9,018 bases of DNA, taken from contig JAGBEM010000084.1 in assembly GCA_017936985.1 (NCBI GenBank), positions 1 to 9,018 of the forward strand, written 5' to 3'. The notes beneath the pieces are model-generated. The model ran no database searches. It worked only from the letters and a program-made list of their open reading frames with translations, and had not been told where the DNA came from. The position numbers and the translations under genes were made by a program. This document shows positions 1 through 8,000 of this stretch, piece by piece; within the stretch, counting starts at the first letter, position 1, and each line of letters starts with the position of its first letter. The DNA comes from Oscillospiraceae bacterium (GTDB lineage Bacteria > Bacillota_A > Clostridia > Oscillospirales > Oscillospiraceae).

Positions 1-1
1 A

Positions 2-3000
2 GAACAGGACCGTTTTGACAACATCGACCCCATCGCCATCCGGGAAGCCCTGGAGGAAAAAGGGATCGTCAACGGCCAGATGGCAGACCCGGAAAAACTG
101 GACAATGACCCGTTTATCCAACAGGTGATGTCGGATGCAGAGCAGATTGCAGCTGCCGAGACAGAGCAGACTTCGGAAGTTTCCATTTCCGATGAGGAAT
201 ATGATGCAGTTCGCCGCCCAACTCCGCAAAGAACCTCCTATGACCCTGCCGCCCCGGTCTATGCTGTGGGCGATACCGTGTATATCGAGGATGACGCCTA
301 TCAGATCACCGAGCTGCGGGAGGACACCGTACAGCTTCTGCCCACCGGCATGGTATATCCCATCTATCGGGCAGAGCGCAAAGAACAGTTCGAGCAGTTG
401 CTTCGGGCAGACCGCCGCAATGCTTACTATACCGAGTTTCTTCCCATTGACCCGGACAAGGCAGATCAGGACTTGCGGGATGTATTGTCCCATGGACTGA
501 TGGATGAAGCAGATAAAAAACAGATTTCCACGCTGCTGCAATCCGGCAGGAGCAACAGTGAGATCGCCTACTGGCTGAGCAGAGCCTATTCCGGTGAGAT
601 CGAGACGCTGAATCTGGAGACCGGCGATATTGCCGATTACCGTACTACGGCACAGGGCATGGAGCTGGAAGTCCTGGACGCAGAGGAAAAGCGTCTGGCT
701 GTGCTGTATTTCCGCTGGGATGAGGTTGCGCCTTTGCTGCGGGGGATGTATGCCCATCAGCTGGATGGTTTTGGACAGGAGCAGTCAGAACCAACTGCCG
801 AATCCCCGACCTTCCATTCCGAGACCGTGGCCGTCTATCCGGGAGACAAGAACAATCTGCCTTATGATGTGGTTATTCAGACCCTGCGAACCAATGAGCC
901 GGAGCCATCAGCCCCTGTGACTGAGTCGGAGAAAACCTTTGAGGAAGTGCTGGACGAACACCCGGTTTCCATTCAGGTCAATGGCCAGTGGCAGACCTTT
1001 CCCAATGCCAAAGCTGCCGAGGAAGCCTCCTATGAGGAATACAAGGCAAACCTGCACCGCAATGCACAAAACTTCCGTATTACCGATGAGCATTTGGGTG
1101 AAGGCGGTCCGAAAGCCAAGTTCCAGGCAAATATCAATGCCATTCGTTTGCTGAAAGAGTTGGAAGCTGCCGGACAGCAGGCAAGCCCGGAACAGCAGGA
1201 AGTCCTATCCCGCTATGTGGGCTGGGGCGGTCTTTCTGATGCCTTTGACCCGGAGAAACCGGCATGGGCTTCCGAGTATGCCCAGCTGAAAGAGCTGCTG
1301 ACCCCGGAGGAATATGTCGCCGCCAGAAGCTCCACCCTCAACGCTCATTACACCAGCCCTACGGTCATTCAGGCCATCTATGAAGCGGTGGGCCGTATGG
1401 GATTTGAGACCGGAAATATTCTGGAGCCATCTATGGGTGTGGGCAATTTCTTCGGTATGCTGCCGGAGGAAATGAGAAACAGCCGTCTGTACGGCGTGGA
1501 GCTGGACCCGGTTTCCGGGCGCATCGCAAAGCAGCTCTATCCCAAGGCGGACATCACAGTAGGCGGCTTTGAGACCACCGACAGGCGTGACTTCTTTGAC
1601 CTTGCCATCGGCAATGTACCTTTCGGTCAGTATCAGGTCAATGACAAAGCCTACAACAAGCTGAATTTCAGTATTCACAACTACTTTTTCGCCAAAGCAC
1701 TGGATCAGGTGCGTCCCGGCGGCGTGGTGGCTTTTGTATCCTCCCGCTATACCATGGATGCCAAGGATTCCACCGTGCGCCGCTATCTTGCCCAGCGTGC
1801 CGAGCTGCTGGGAGCTATCCGTCTGCCTAATGACGCGTTCAAAAAGAATGCCGGTGCCGAGGTGGTATCGGACATCATCTTCCTCCAAAAGAGGGATCGC
1901 CCGCTGGACATCGTGCCGGAGTGGACCCAGACCGGACAGACGGAGGATGGGTTTGCCATCAACCGGTATTTTATCGACCACCCGGAAATGGTGCTGGGCA
2001 GACAGGAGCCGGTAAGCACTGCTCATGGTATGGATTACACCGTGAACCCTATCGAGGGACTGGAGCTTTCCGACCAGCTGCATGATGCGGTGAAGTACAT
2101 TCATGGCACTTATCAGGAGGCAGAGCTGCCGGAGCTGGGCGAAGGCGAAGCCATTGACACCTCCATTCCTGCCGACCCCAATGTGAAGAACTATTCTTAT
2201 GCCATTGTAGATGGGCAGGTGTACTACCGGGAAAACAGCCGTATGGTGCGCCCTGACCTCAGCGCCACCGCCGAAGCCCGTGTGAAAGGTCTTGTGGGAC
2301 TGCGTGATTGTGTGCAGGAACTGATCGACCTTCAGATGGACGCAGCGGTTCCTGACAGCACCATTCGGGAGAAGCAGGCGGAACTGAACCAGCTCTATGA
2401 CAGCTTTTCTGCCAAATACGGTCTCATCAATGACCGTGCAAACCGTCTGGCCTATGCAGACGATTCTTCCTATTACCTGCTCTGTGCGCTGGAAGTCATC
2501 GACGAGGACGGAAAGCTGGAACGCAAGGCGGATATGTTCACCAAACGGACCATCAAGCCCCATCAGGCGGTGGCTGTGGTGGATACAGCAAGCGAAGCAC
2601 TGGCGGTGTCTATCTCGGAAAAAGCCTGCGTGAATATGAGCTATATGAGCCAGCTTACCGGAAAAACAAAAGAAGAACTGGCCGGAGAGCTGCAAGGCGT
2701 GATCTTCCGTGTACCGGGACAGTTGGAGAAAGACGGCACACCCCATTATGTGACTGCTGATGAATACCTTTCCGGCAATGTACGCCGCAAACTGCGTCAG
2801 GCGCAGCGGGCGGCACAGCAGGACCCGGTTTATGCAGTCAATGTGGAAGCTCTTACCGCCGCCCAGCCCAAAGACCTGGATGCGTCGGAGATCGAAGTGC
2901 GTCTAGGCGCTACCTGGATCGACAAAGAGTACATCCAGCAGTTTATGTACGAGACCTTCAACACCCCGTTTTATCTCCAGCGCAGTATTGAGGTCAACTA

Positions 3001-5983
3001 TTCGTCCTTTACCGCTGAATGGCAGATCAAGGGGAAATCTTCCGTATCCTACAACGATGTGGCAGCCTACACCACCTACGGAACCAGCCGCGCCAATGCC
3101 TACAAGATTTTGGAGGATAGCCTGAACCTGCGAGATGTCCGTATCTATGACACCATAGAGGACGCAGACGGAAAAGAGCGCCGCATGCTGAACGCCAAGG
3201 AGACCACCCTGGCTGCTCAAAAACAGCAGGCTATCCGGGAAGCCTTTAGGGACTGGATCTGGAGAGACCCGGAGCGCCGCCAGACTTTGGTGCGCCAGTA
3301 CAACGAAGAAATGAACTCTACCCGTCCCCGTGAGTATGATGGCAGTCATATCACTTTTGGCGGCATGAACCCGGCCATTACCCTGCGGGAACACCAGAAA
3401 AGCGCCATCGCCCATGTGCTGTATGGCGGTAACACCCTGTTGGCACATGAAGTGGGCGCGGGCAAAACTTTTGAGATGGTGGCCGCTGCGATGGAAGCCA
3501 AACGCCTGGGCTTGTGCCAGAAATCTCTCTTTGTGGTTCCCAACCACCTGACCGAGCAGTGGGCGTCGGAGTTTCTGCGCCTCTATCCTTCCGCCAACAT
3601 CTTAGTCACAACCAAAAAGGACTTTGAAACCCATAACCGCAAAAAGTTCTGCGCCCGTATTGCGACCGGTGACTACGACGCCATCATCATGGGACACAGC
3701 CAGTTTGAGCGTATCCCCATCAGCCGGGAGCGTCAGGAACGGCTTCTCTATGAGCAGATCGACGAGATCACCGAGGGGATCGCAGAGGTGCAGGCCAGCG
3801 GTGGTGAGCGTTTTACCGTCAAGCAGCTGGAGCGTACCAGAAAGTCTCTGGAAGCCAGGCTGGAAAAGCTGCAAGCCGAGGGGCGAAAAGACGATGTGGT
3901 AACCTTCGAGCAGCTGGGTGTGGACCGTTTGTTTGTGGACGAGGCCCACAACTATAAAAACCTGTTTCTATACACAAAAATGAGGAATGTGGCTGGTCTT
4001 TCCACATCGGACGCGCAGAAATCCTCCGATATGTTTGCCAAGTGCCGCTATATGGATGAGATCACCGGAAACCGTGGCGTGATCTTTGCCACCGGCACCC
4101 CGGTCAGCAACTCCATGACCGAGCTTTACACCATGCAGCGTTACCTTCAGTATGAACGCTTGCAAGAGCTGAACATGACCCACTTCGACTGCTGGGCTTC
4201 CCGATTTGGGGAGACCGTCACAGCATTGGAGCTGGCACCGGAAGGCACCGGCTACCGGGCAAGAACGAGATTCAGTAAGTTCTTCAACCTCCCGGAGCTG
4301 ATGAACCTGTTCAAAGAAGTGGCTGACATTAAGACTGCCGACCAGCTGAATCTGCCTACCCCGGAAGTGGAATACCACAACATCGTGGCGCAGCCTACCG
4401 AACATCAGCAGGAAATGGTCAAGGCCCTTTCGGAACGCGCATCGCTGGTACACAGCGGAACCGTTGATCCGTCCCAGGACAATATGCTCAAGATTACCTC
4501 GGATGGCCGCAAGCTGGGGCTGGACCAGAGGATCGTCAACCAGATGCTCCCGGACGAACCCGGAACAAAGGTCAATCAGTGTGTGGAGAACATCATGCAG
4601 ATCTGGCGGGATGGCGAAGCTGACAAGCTGACCCAGCTGGTGTTCTGCGACATTTCTACCCCACAGGCAAAAGCTCCCGCAAGCAAGGCGGCGAAAACGC
4701 TGGATAATCCACTGCTTCACGCACTGGAAGGCGCTGTGCCTTTGCCGGAGCAGGAACCGGCCTTTACAGTATATGACGATATTCGTCAGAAGCTCATTGC
4801 CCAGGGGATGCCTGCCGACCAGATCGCTTTTATCCATGAAGCCAACACCGAAGTACGGAAAAAGGAGCTGTTCTCCAAAGTCCGTACCGGTCAGGTGCGT
4901 GTGCTTATGGGCAGCACCGCCAAGATGGGCGCAGGCACCAATGTGCAGGACCGTCTGGTGGCACTTCATGATCTGGACTGTCCGTGGAGACCGGGAGACC
5001 TTGCCCAGAGAAAGGGGCGTATCGAGCGCCAGGGCAATAGCAACCCTTTGGTTCATGTGTACCGTTATGTCACCGAGGGGACTTTTGATGCCTATTTGTG
5101 GCAGACGGTGGAGAATAAGCAGAAATTCATCAGCCAGATCATGACCTCTAAATCGCCGGTGCGCTCCTGCGATGATGTGGATGAAACCGCCCTCAGTTTT
5201 GCCGAGATCAAGGCTCTGTGCGCCGGAGATCCCCGTATCAAAGAGCGTATGGATTTGGATGTGGAGGTATCACGCCTGAAGCTGATGAAAGCCGACCACC
5301 AGAGCAAGCAGTATCGTCTGGAGGACCAGCTGCTCAAATACTTCCCGGAGGAGATTGAAAAGCACAAGGGCTTTATCAAGGGCTTTGAATCTGATCTGGA
5401 GGTTTTGGCAGCTCACCCGCACCCGGAGGACGGCTTTGCCGGTATGGAGATCCGTGGAGATCTGCTGACCGATAAGGAGAACGCCGGTGCTGCCCTTTTG
5501 GATGCCTGCAAGGAGGTCAAAACCTCCGATCCGGTACAGATCGGCAGCTACCGGGGCTATGCCATGTCCGTGGAATTTTCCGCTTGGAAACAGGAATATA
5601 CGCTCCTGTTGAAAGGCCAGATGACCCACAGGACAACCCTTGGTACAGACCCTCGCGGAAATCTTACCCGCATCGACAATGCCCTCGCCCAGATGCCACA
5701 GCGTCTGGAGGCGGCAAAGGCCCAGCTGGATAACCTCTATCAGCAGCAGGCTGCCGCAAAGGAGGAAGTTGGAAAGCCATTCCTTTATGAAGAAGAACTG
5801 AGAAGCAAAAACGCCCGTCTGGTGGAGCTGGATACCCTGCTCAACATCGACGGAAAGGGATCGGCACACGCTGAAGCTGTTGTTGCCAAAAGCACACGGC
5901 CTTCGGTGCTGGATCATCTGAAACGCCCGGTGCCGCCCCGCAGTACCGACAAGAAACCAAAACAGCATGAGGAGGTGCGATAA
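2..5983 (+). CDS. Conjugative-element methyltransferase-helicase fusion protein (5' partial)
   Basis: This is a giant cytoplasmic DNA-processing protein of Tn1549/CTn-type elements. The frame is open to base 2 with protein-like sequence before the ATG at 80, so the true start is upstream. Residues below count from that ATG (1967 residues). Residues about 60-230 are an uncharacterised N-terminal region. Residues about 350-620 form an N6-adenine-methyltransferase-like fold, with motif I EPSMGVGNFFG (from 449) and motif IV NVPFG (512), where canonical enzymes have NPPF/Y. Residues about 1100-1700 form an SNF2-type helicase: Walker A GAGKT with K1129, DEAH at 1287-1290, ATGTP at 1337, MGAGTN at 1616 and QRKGRIERQG at 1643. 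All helicase motifs look intact. The C-terminus is basic and proline-rich, with RPSVLDHLK at 1940. Related fusions such as phage P1 DarB act against host restriction; by analogy this may protect incoming DNA or remodel it during transfer. That role is inferred. The next gene starts 1 bp after the stop. Confidence 0.93.
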   Translation, partial: EQDRFDNIDPIAIREALEEKGIVNGQMADPEKLDNDPFIQQVMSDAEQIAAAETEQTSEVSISDEEYDAVRRPTPQRTSYDPAAPVYAVGDTVYIEDDAYQITELREDTVQLLPTGMVYPIYRAERKEQFEQLLRADRRNAYYTEFLPIDPDKADQDLRDVLSHGLMDEADKKQISTLLQSGRSNSEIAYWLSRAYSGEIETLNLETGDIADYRTTAQGMELEVLDAEEKRLAVLYFRWDEVAPLLRGMYAHQLDGFGQEQSEPTAESPTFHSETVAVYPGDKNNLPYDVVIQTLRTNEPEPSAPVTESEKTFEEVLDEHPVSIQVNGQWQTFPNAKAAEEASYEEYKANLHRNAQNFRITDEHLGEGGPKAKFQANINAIRLLKELEAAGQQASPEQQEVLSRYVGWGGLSDAFDPEKPAWASEYAQLKELLTPEEYVAARSSTLNAHYTSPTVIQAIYEAVGRMGFETGNILEPSMGVGNFFGMLPEEMRNSRLYGVELDPVSGRIAKQLYPKADITVGGFETTDRRDFFDLAIGNVPFGQYQVNDKAYNKLNFSIHNYFFAKALDQVRPGGVVAFVSSRYTMDAKDSTVRRYLAQRAELLGAIRLPNDAFKKNAGAEVVSDIIFLQKRDRPLDIVPEWTQTGQTEDGFAINRYFIDHPEMVLGRQEPVSTAHGMDYTVNPIEGLELSDQLHDAVKYIHGTYQEAELPELGEGEAIDTSIPADPNVKNYSYAIVDGQVYYRENSRMVRPDLSATAEARVKGLVGLRDCVQELIDLQMDAAVPDSTIREKQAELNQLYDSFSAKYGLINDRANRLAYADDSSYYLLCALEVIDEDGKLERKADMFTKRTIKPHQAVAVVDTASEALAVSISEKACVNMSYMSQLTGKTKEELAGELQGVIFRVPGQLEKDGTPHYVTADEYLSGNVRRKLRQAQRAAQQDPVYAVNVEALTAAQPKDLDASEIEVRLGATWIDKEYIQQFMYETFNTPFYLQRSIEVNYSSFTAEWQIKGKSSVSYNDVAAYTTYGTSRANAYKILEDSLNLRDVRIYDTIEDADGKERRMLNAKETTLAAQKQQAIREAFRDWIWRDPERRQTLVRQYNEEMNSTRPREYDGSHITFGGMNPAITLREHQKSAIAHVLYGGNTLLAHEVGAGKTFEMVAAAMEAKRLGLCQKSLFVVPNHLTEQWASEFLRLYPSANILVTTKKDFETHNRKKFCARIATGDYDAIIMGHSQFERIPISRERQERLLYEQIDEITEGIAEVQASGGERFTVKQLERTRKSLEARLEKLQAEGRKDDVVTFEQLGVDRLFVDEAHNYKNLFLYTKMRNVAGLSTSDAQKSSDMFAKCRYMDEITGNRGVIFATGTPVSNSMTELYTMQRYLQYERLQELNMTHFDCWASRFGETVTALELAPEGTGYRARTRFSKFFNLPELMNLFKEVADIKTADQLNLPTPEVEYHNIVAQPTEHQQEMVKALSERASLVHSGTVDPSQDNMLKITSDGRKLGLDQRIVNQMLPDEPGTKVNQCVENIMQIWRDGEADKLTQLVFCDISTPQAKAPASKAAKTLDNPLLHALEGAVPLPEQEPAFTVYDDIRQKLIAQGMPADQIAFIHEANTEVRKKELFSKVRTGQVRVLMGSTAKMGAGTNVQDRLVALHDLDCPWRPGDLAQRKGRIERQGNSNPLVHVYRYVTEGTFDAYLWQTVENKQKFISQIMTSKSPVRSCDDVDETALSFAEIKALCAGDPRIKERMDLDVEVSRLKLMKADHQSKQYRLEDQLLKYFPEEIEKHKGFIKGFESDLEVLAAHPHPEDGFAGMEIRGDLLTDKENAGAALLDACKEVKTSDPVQIGSYRGYAMSVEFSAWKQEYTLLLKGQMTHRTTLGTDPRGNLTRIDNALAQMPQRLEAAKAQLDNLYQQQAAAKEEVGKPFLYEEELRSKNARLVELDTLLNIDGKGSAHAEAVVAKSTRPSVLDHLKRPVPPRSTDKKPKQHEEVR
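5970..5977 (+). promoter_or_regulatory. Ribosome binding site deciding the DUF3848/DUF3849 start
   Basis: AGGAGGTG lies inside the last codons of the giant gene and 7 bp before the ATG at 5985. It is a near-perfect Shine-Dalgarno sequence. The alternative in-frame ATG at 5967 lies on its upstream edge and so cannot use it. This fixes the start at 5985. Confidence 0.88.
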
Positions 5984-5984
5984 C

Positions 5985-6803
5985 ATGAATACCAACGATC
6001 TAAATACAGCCCTTTATGAAAAGATGGCTGCCGAGCAGGACAAATACAGGGACTGGCTGAAAAGCCAGCCCCCGGAAGAAATCCTGCACCACACCTATGA
6101 GTACACGGTTCGTGAGGATATTGTGATGGCGATGGAGGAACTGGAGCTGACCGACGCCCAGGCTCAGGCGCTTTTGGAATCTCCCTCGCCGCTGGCGGAT
6201 GTGTACCGCTATTTTGAAAAGCTGGAGACCGGCCACATGGATGTGATCCGGGACAGCATTGAGAACCGTGCCGATGATGTGTGCAGAGCCAAAGAGGAAC
6301 TGCGAACAACACCGGTCTATCCCCATTCTGCTGCCTATGCGAGAGAACATGGGGAGTTGGAGCAGTATCGGGCTTCCAATCATGCCAATCTACAATGCAA
6401 GGAGTCCATTGAAGCGGCGGTGCGGGAACACTTCGACGGGATGTATCTCAGTCACGATGCGGCAAAGGGTGTGATCGAGACCTATGGCATGGAGCGTGTG
6501 GCTTTGGTTCTGGCCAACACCGTTCAGCTTCAGGACTGGGATGGGCGCTACTCCCGACGCAATAAGGAATGGGCTAAGACCATTCCCAACGAGAACCCTG
6601 AAACCGTCCGTTGTGGTTATGTCCTGAACAGCCACCCTGCTGTGCTGGATGGCTTTATTGATCTGGTGCGAGAAGAACAGCAGCGCAGCCGTACTCAGGG
6701 AGAAAAAACGCAACCGTCCCGTCCCTCTGTACGGGATAAGCTCAAGCAGGAACTGCCTGCCCATAAGCCTGCCGCCCCGAAGAAACGGGAGCCGGAGCGA
6801 TAA
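5985..6803 (+). CDS. DUF3848/DUF3849 domain protein of conjugative elements
   Basis: This is a 272-residue soluble protein of unknown function, typical of Tn1549/CTn-type elements. Residues about 5-100 match my recollection of DUF3848 (LYEKM, then HTYEYTVREDIV, then a helical acidic stretch and IENRADD). Residues about 108-235 match DUF3849: PVYPHSAAYAREHGE, the SNHAN stretch, HFDGMYLSHDAAK and VLANTVQLQDWDGRYS. The tail (about 236-272) is polar, basic and proline-rich, carries RPSVRDKLK at 246-254, and ends in ER, much like the tail of the giant protein upstream. No signal peptide or membrane segment is visible. The start at 5985 is chosen because of the Shine-Dalgarno sequence at 5970-5977. 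It sits 1 bp after the giant gene and 2 bp before mobC, so it is surely co-transcribed and probably translationally coupled. The domain calls are from memory; the molecular function is unknown. Confidence 0.85.
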   Translation: MNTNDLNTALYEKMAAEQDKYRDWLKSQPPEEILHHTYEYTVREDIVMAMEELELTDAQAQALLESPSPLADVYRYFEKLETGHMDVIRDSIENRADDVCRAKEELRTTPVYPHSAAYAREHGELEQYRASNHANLQCKESIEAAVREHFDGMYLSHDAAKGVIETYGMERVALVLANTVQLQDWDGRYSRRNKEWAKTIPNENPETVRCGYVLNSHPAVLDGFIDLVREEQQRSRTQGEKTQPSRPSVRDKLKQELPAHKPAAPKKREPER

Positions 6804-6805
6804 CC

Positions 6806-7144
6806 ATGGTAAAGCGTAAGCGGGATGTTCCGGTTTTGTTTTGGGTGTCCGCAGAGGAATTGGAAGTAATCCGCCAAAAGATGCAGCAATATGGGACAGA
6901 AAATCTGAGTGCCTATCTGCGGAAAATGGCACTGGATGGGTATGTGGTCAAACTGGATCTGCCGGAGCTGAAGGAGCTGGTCTCCCTAATGCGCCGAAGC
7001 AGCAACAACTTGAATCAGCTGACCCGCAAAGTGCATGAGACGGGGCGGGTTTATGATGCTGACTTGGAGGATATATCCCAGCGGCAGGAACAGTTATGGG
7101 AGGGTGTGAAGGAAATCCTTACCCAGCTTTCTAAACTCTCATAA
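6806..7144 (+). CDS. mobC: MobC-like plasmid/ICE mobilization relaxosome protein
   Basis: This 112-residue basic protein is of the MobC family, an accessory DNA-binding protein that helps the relaxase open and nick the origin of transfer. Residues 9-46 look like a ribbon-helix-helix module: a short strand (VLFWVS), a helix (AEELEVIRQKMQQYG) and a second helix (LSAYLRKMALDGY). The family signature is the asparagine-rich NNLNQLTRKVHETG at 67-80, followed by a long C-terminal helix. The length is normal for the family. GGAG at 6794-6797 lies 8 bp before the ATG. It is the last gene of the operon, because an intrinsic terminator follows 20 bp after its stop. In related elements I recall a relaxase gene close to mobC; none is seen in this window on either side. 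The family call is firm; the partner is unknown here. Confidence 0.88.
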   Translation: MVKRKRDVPVLFWVSAEELEVIRQKMQQYGTENLSAYLRKMALDGYVVKLDLPELKELVSLMRRSSNNLNQLTRKVHETGRVYDADLEDISQRQEQLWEGVKEILTQLSKLS

Positions 7145-7164
7145 CAGGGATAGGTACTCCATTT

Positions 7165-7217
7165 GCGGAGGGAGGAACGGCGTTTCTTCGCCGCACCTCC
7201 CTCCGCTTTTTCTTTTT
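7165..7217 (+). terminator. Intrinsic terminator closing the transfer operon
   Basis: A perfect 11-bp stem (GCGGAGGGAGG pairing with CCTCCCTCCGC) is continued, after a 2-nt internal mismatch, by an inner 5-bp stem CGGCG/CGCCG around a 6-nt loop. It is followed immediately by TTTTTCTTTTT. It begins 20 bp after the mobC stop. The other side has no T-run on the reverse strand, so it should act only on rightward transcription. Confidence 0.95.
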
Positions 7218-7227
7218 GCCGGTATCC

Positions 7228-7256
7228 TTGTCTTTTGCCTGTCCATACCGGATAAT
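7228..7256 (+). promoter_or_regulatory. Sigma-A-like promoter for the 7296-7894 gene pair
   Basis: TTGTCT at 7228-7233 (4 of 6 matches to TTGACA) is separated by exactly 17 bp from GATAAT at 7251-7256 (5 of 6 matches to TATAAT). It lies 11 bp downstream of the terminator T-run and 39 bp upstream of the next start codon. A fresh promoter is needed there because the upstream operon is terminated. Confidence 0.72.
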
Positions 7257-7295
7257 ATGAAATAGAATAGAAGTGTCGCAAAGGAGTGAAAACAG

Positions 7296-7598
7296 ATGCT
7301 GACCTTTGAAAAAGTGTTGGAGATTTTTGCGGACTACCTGGCCGCAGACGAGACCATCGAAGTTTATATCAGCCGTCACGGATGTGTAAGGGTTGAATTT
7401 GACCAGGACTTTCACTATTGCACCGGAGAGGTGTGCCATACTCCCAAGGAACTGTTTGACCTCTTAGCCGATGATTACCGGACTTATCTGGAGATTGAAC
7501 TGACCAAAGGCAGACGGGAGTTGACGGAAGATGATGTAAAAGAAGCGGATACCCTGTTCAAACGGTATCTGGACCGCTGGAAGGAGGAACTGGAATGA
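7296..7598 (+). CDS. Conserved hypothetical acidic protein of conjugative elements
   Basis: I do not recognise a named family. The product is a 100-residue soluble, acidic protein with no signal peptide or membrane segment. It appears to have an alpha-beta N-terminal half (helix 1-16, strands about 20-35 with EVYISRHGCVRVEF) and a helical, charged C-terminal half ending KEELE. It has an unusual group of potential metal ligands for such a small protein: H28, C30, H40, C42, C47 and H48. The start is supported by AAAGGAGTG at 7281-7289, 6 bp before the ATG. Its stop overlaps the ATG of the membrane-protein gene by 4 bp, so the two are probably translated together and may work at the same place. 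Its base composition is like the element backbone, so it is read as part of the element and not as cargo. Confidence 0.8.
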   Translation: MLTFEKVLEIFADYLAADETIEVYISRHGCVRVEFDQDFHYCTGEVCHTPKELFDLLADDYRTYLEIELTKGRRELTEDDVKEADTLFKRYLDRWKEELE

Positions 7599-7894
7599 AG
7601 ATTTTGAAATACCTGCTGATGATCGTAACTGCACCGGTCATTTTGGTGCTGACGCTTTTTGTCTGGCTCTGCACGGGGCTGATCTACATATCCGGTCTGG
7701 TGCTTGGTCTGCTCAGCACTGTAATTACTCTGCTTGGCGTGGCTGTGCTGCTTACCTATTCCCCGCAAAATGGTGTGATCCTTTTAGTCATGGCATTTTT
7801 GATTAGCCCCATGGGTCTGCCGCTGGCTGCAATCTGGCTGCTGGGCAAGGTGCAGAGTTTGAAATTTGCCATTCAGGATTGGGTTTATGGATAA
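7595..7894 (+). CDS. CD1845-family small membrane protein
   Basis: This 99-residue, strongly hydrophobic protein has about three membrane segments (roughly residues 6-30, 31-55 and 60-84) and short polar ends. It resembles the CD1845 family, named from a Clostridioides difficile conjugative-transposon locus, whose function is not known; the match is from memory of the sequence pattern (MKILKYLLMIVTAPVIL start and SPMGLPLAAIWLLGK near the end). AAGGAGG at 7581-7587 lies 7 bp before the ATG, and the ATGA overlap with the preceding gene marks a coupled pair. It would sit in the cytoplasmic membrane, where a part in the mating apparatus or in exclusion is possible, but nothing in the sequence shows it. 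No obvious terminator follows it. Confidence 0.83.
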   Translation: MKILKYLLMIVTAPVILVLTLFVWLCTGLIYISGLVLGLLSTVITLLGVAVLLTYSPQNGVILLVMAFLISPMGLPLAAIWLLGKVQSLKFAIQDWVYG

Positions 7895-7965
7895 AAAATA
7901 CGCAAAGCCACAAAATGCCAAACACCGTCTGTTAAATTTGGGAAGAGGAACTATATATCCACGAC

Positions 7966-7994
7966 TTTACTTTTGAACTAATATCGCGTATAAT
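7966..7994 (+). promoter_or_regulatory. Promoter of the abiEi-like gene
   Basis: TTTACT at 7966-7971 (4 of 6 to TTGACA) and a consensus TATAAT at 7989-7994 are separated by exactly 17 bp. The predicted transcription start would fall near 8000, leaving a very short leader before the ATG at 8016. The -10 box is embedded in the inverted repeat at 7977-8000, as expected for a repressed promoter. Confidence 0.8.
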
Positions 7995-8000
7995 ATTAGT
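7977..8000. repeat. Inverted repeat over the abiEi promoter, probable operator
   Basis: ACTAATAT (7977-7984) and ATATTAGT (7993-8000) are perfect inverted copies separated by 8 bp. The repeat covers the end of the promoter spacer, the -10 box and the probable transcription start. AbiEi proteins studied in streptococci bind inverted repeats in their own promoter and repress it, so this is the natural autoregulatory operator. The repeat is seen directly; binding is inferred. Confidence 0.7.

Noticed and set aside
1205..2746. A 513-residue open frame on the minus strand
   Set aside because: It lies wholly inside the methyltransferase region of the giant plus-strand gene. Its translation is rich in His, Cys and Arg with no recognisable domain, as expected for the antisense of a codon-biased gene.
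3968..5056. A 362-residue open frame on the minus strand
   Set aside because: It is antisense to the conserved helicase motifs of the giant gene and has no recognisable domain of its own.
5967..5984. Upstream ATG as start of the DUF3848/DUF3849 gene
   Set aside because: It overlaps the Shine-Dalgarno sequence itself. The ATG at 5985 has ideal spacing and gives a normal N-terminus.
5270..5995. A 241-residue open frame on the minus strand
   Set aside because: It is antisense to the end of the giant gene and overlaps the start of the next one. The plus-strand reading is clearly coding.
7165..7217. Terminator acting in both directions
   Set aside because: The reverse strand has no T-run after the hairpin, and no minus-strand gene ends there.
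7918..7941. CCAAA/TTTGG inverted repeat as a possible oriT or terminator
   Set aside because: There are only 5 bp in each arm with a 14-nt gap, no T-run and no nick-site-like sequence I can recognise. It is likely chance.
7974..7979. TTGAAC as the -35 box of abiEi
   Set aside because: It is only 9 bp from TATAAT at 7989. TTTACT at 7966 has the correct 17-bp spacing.
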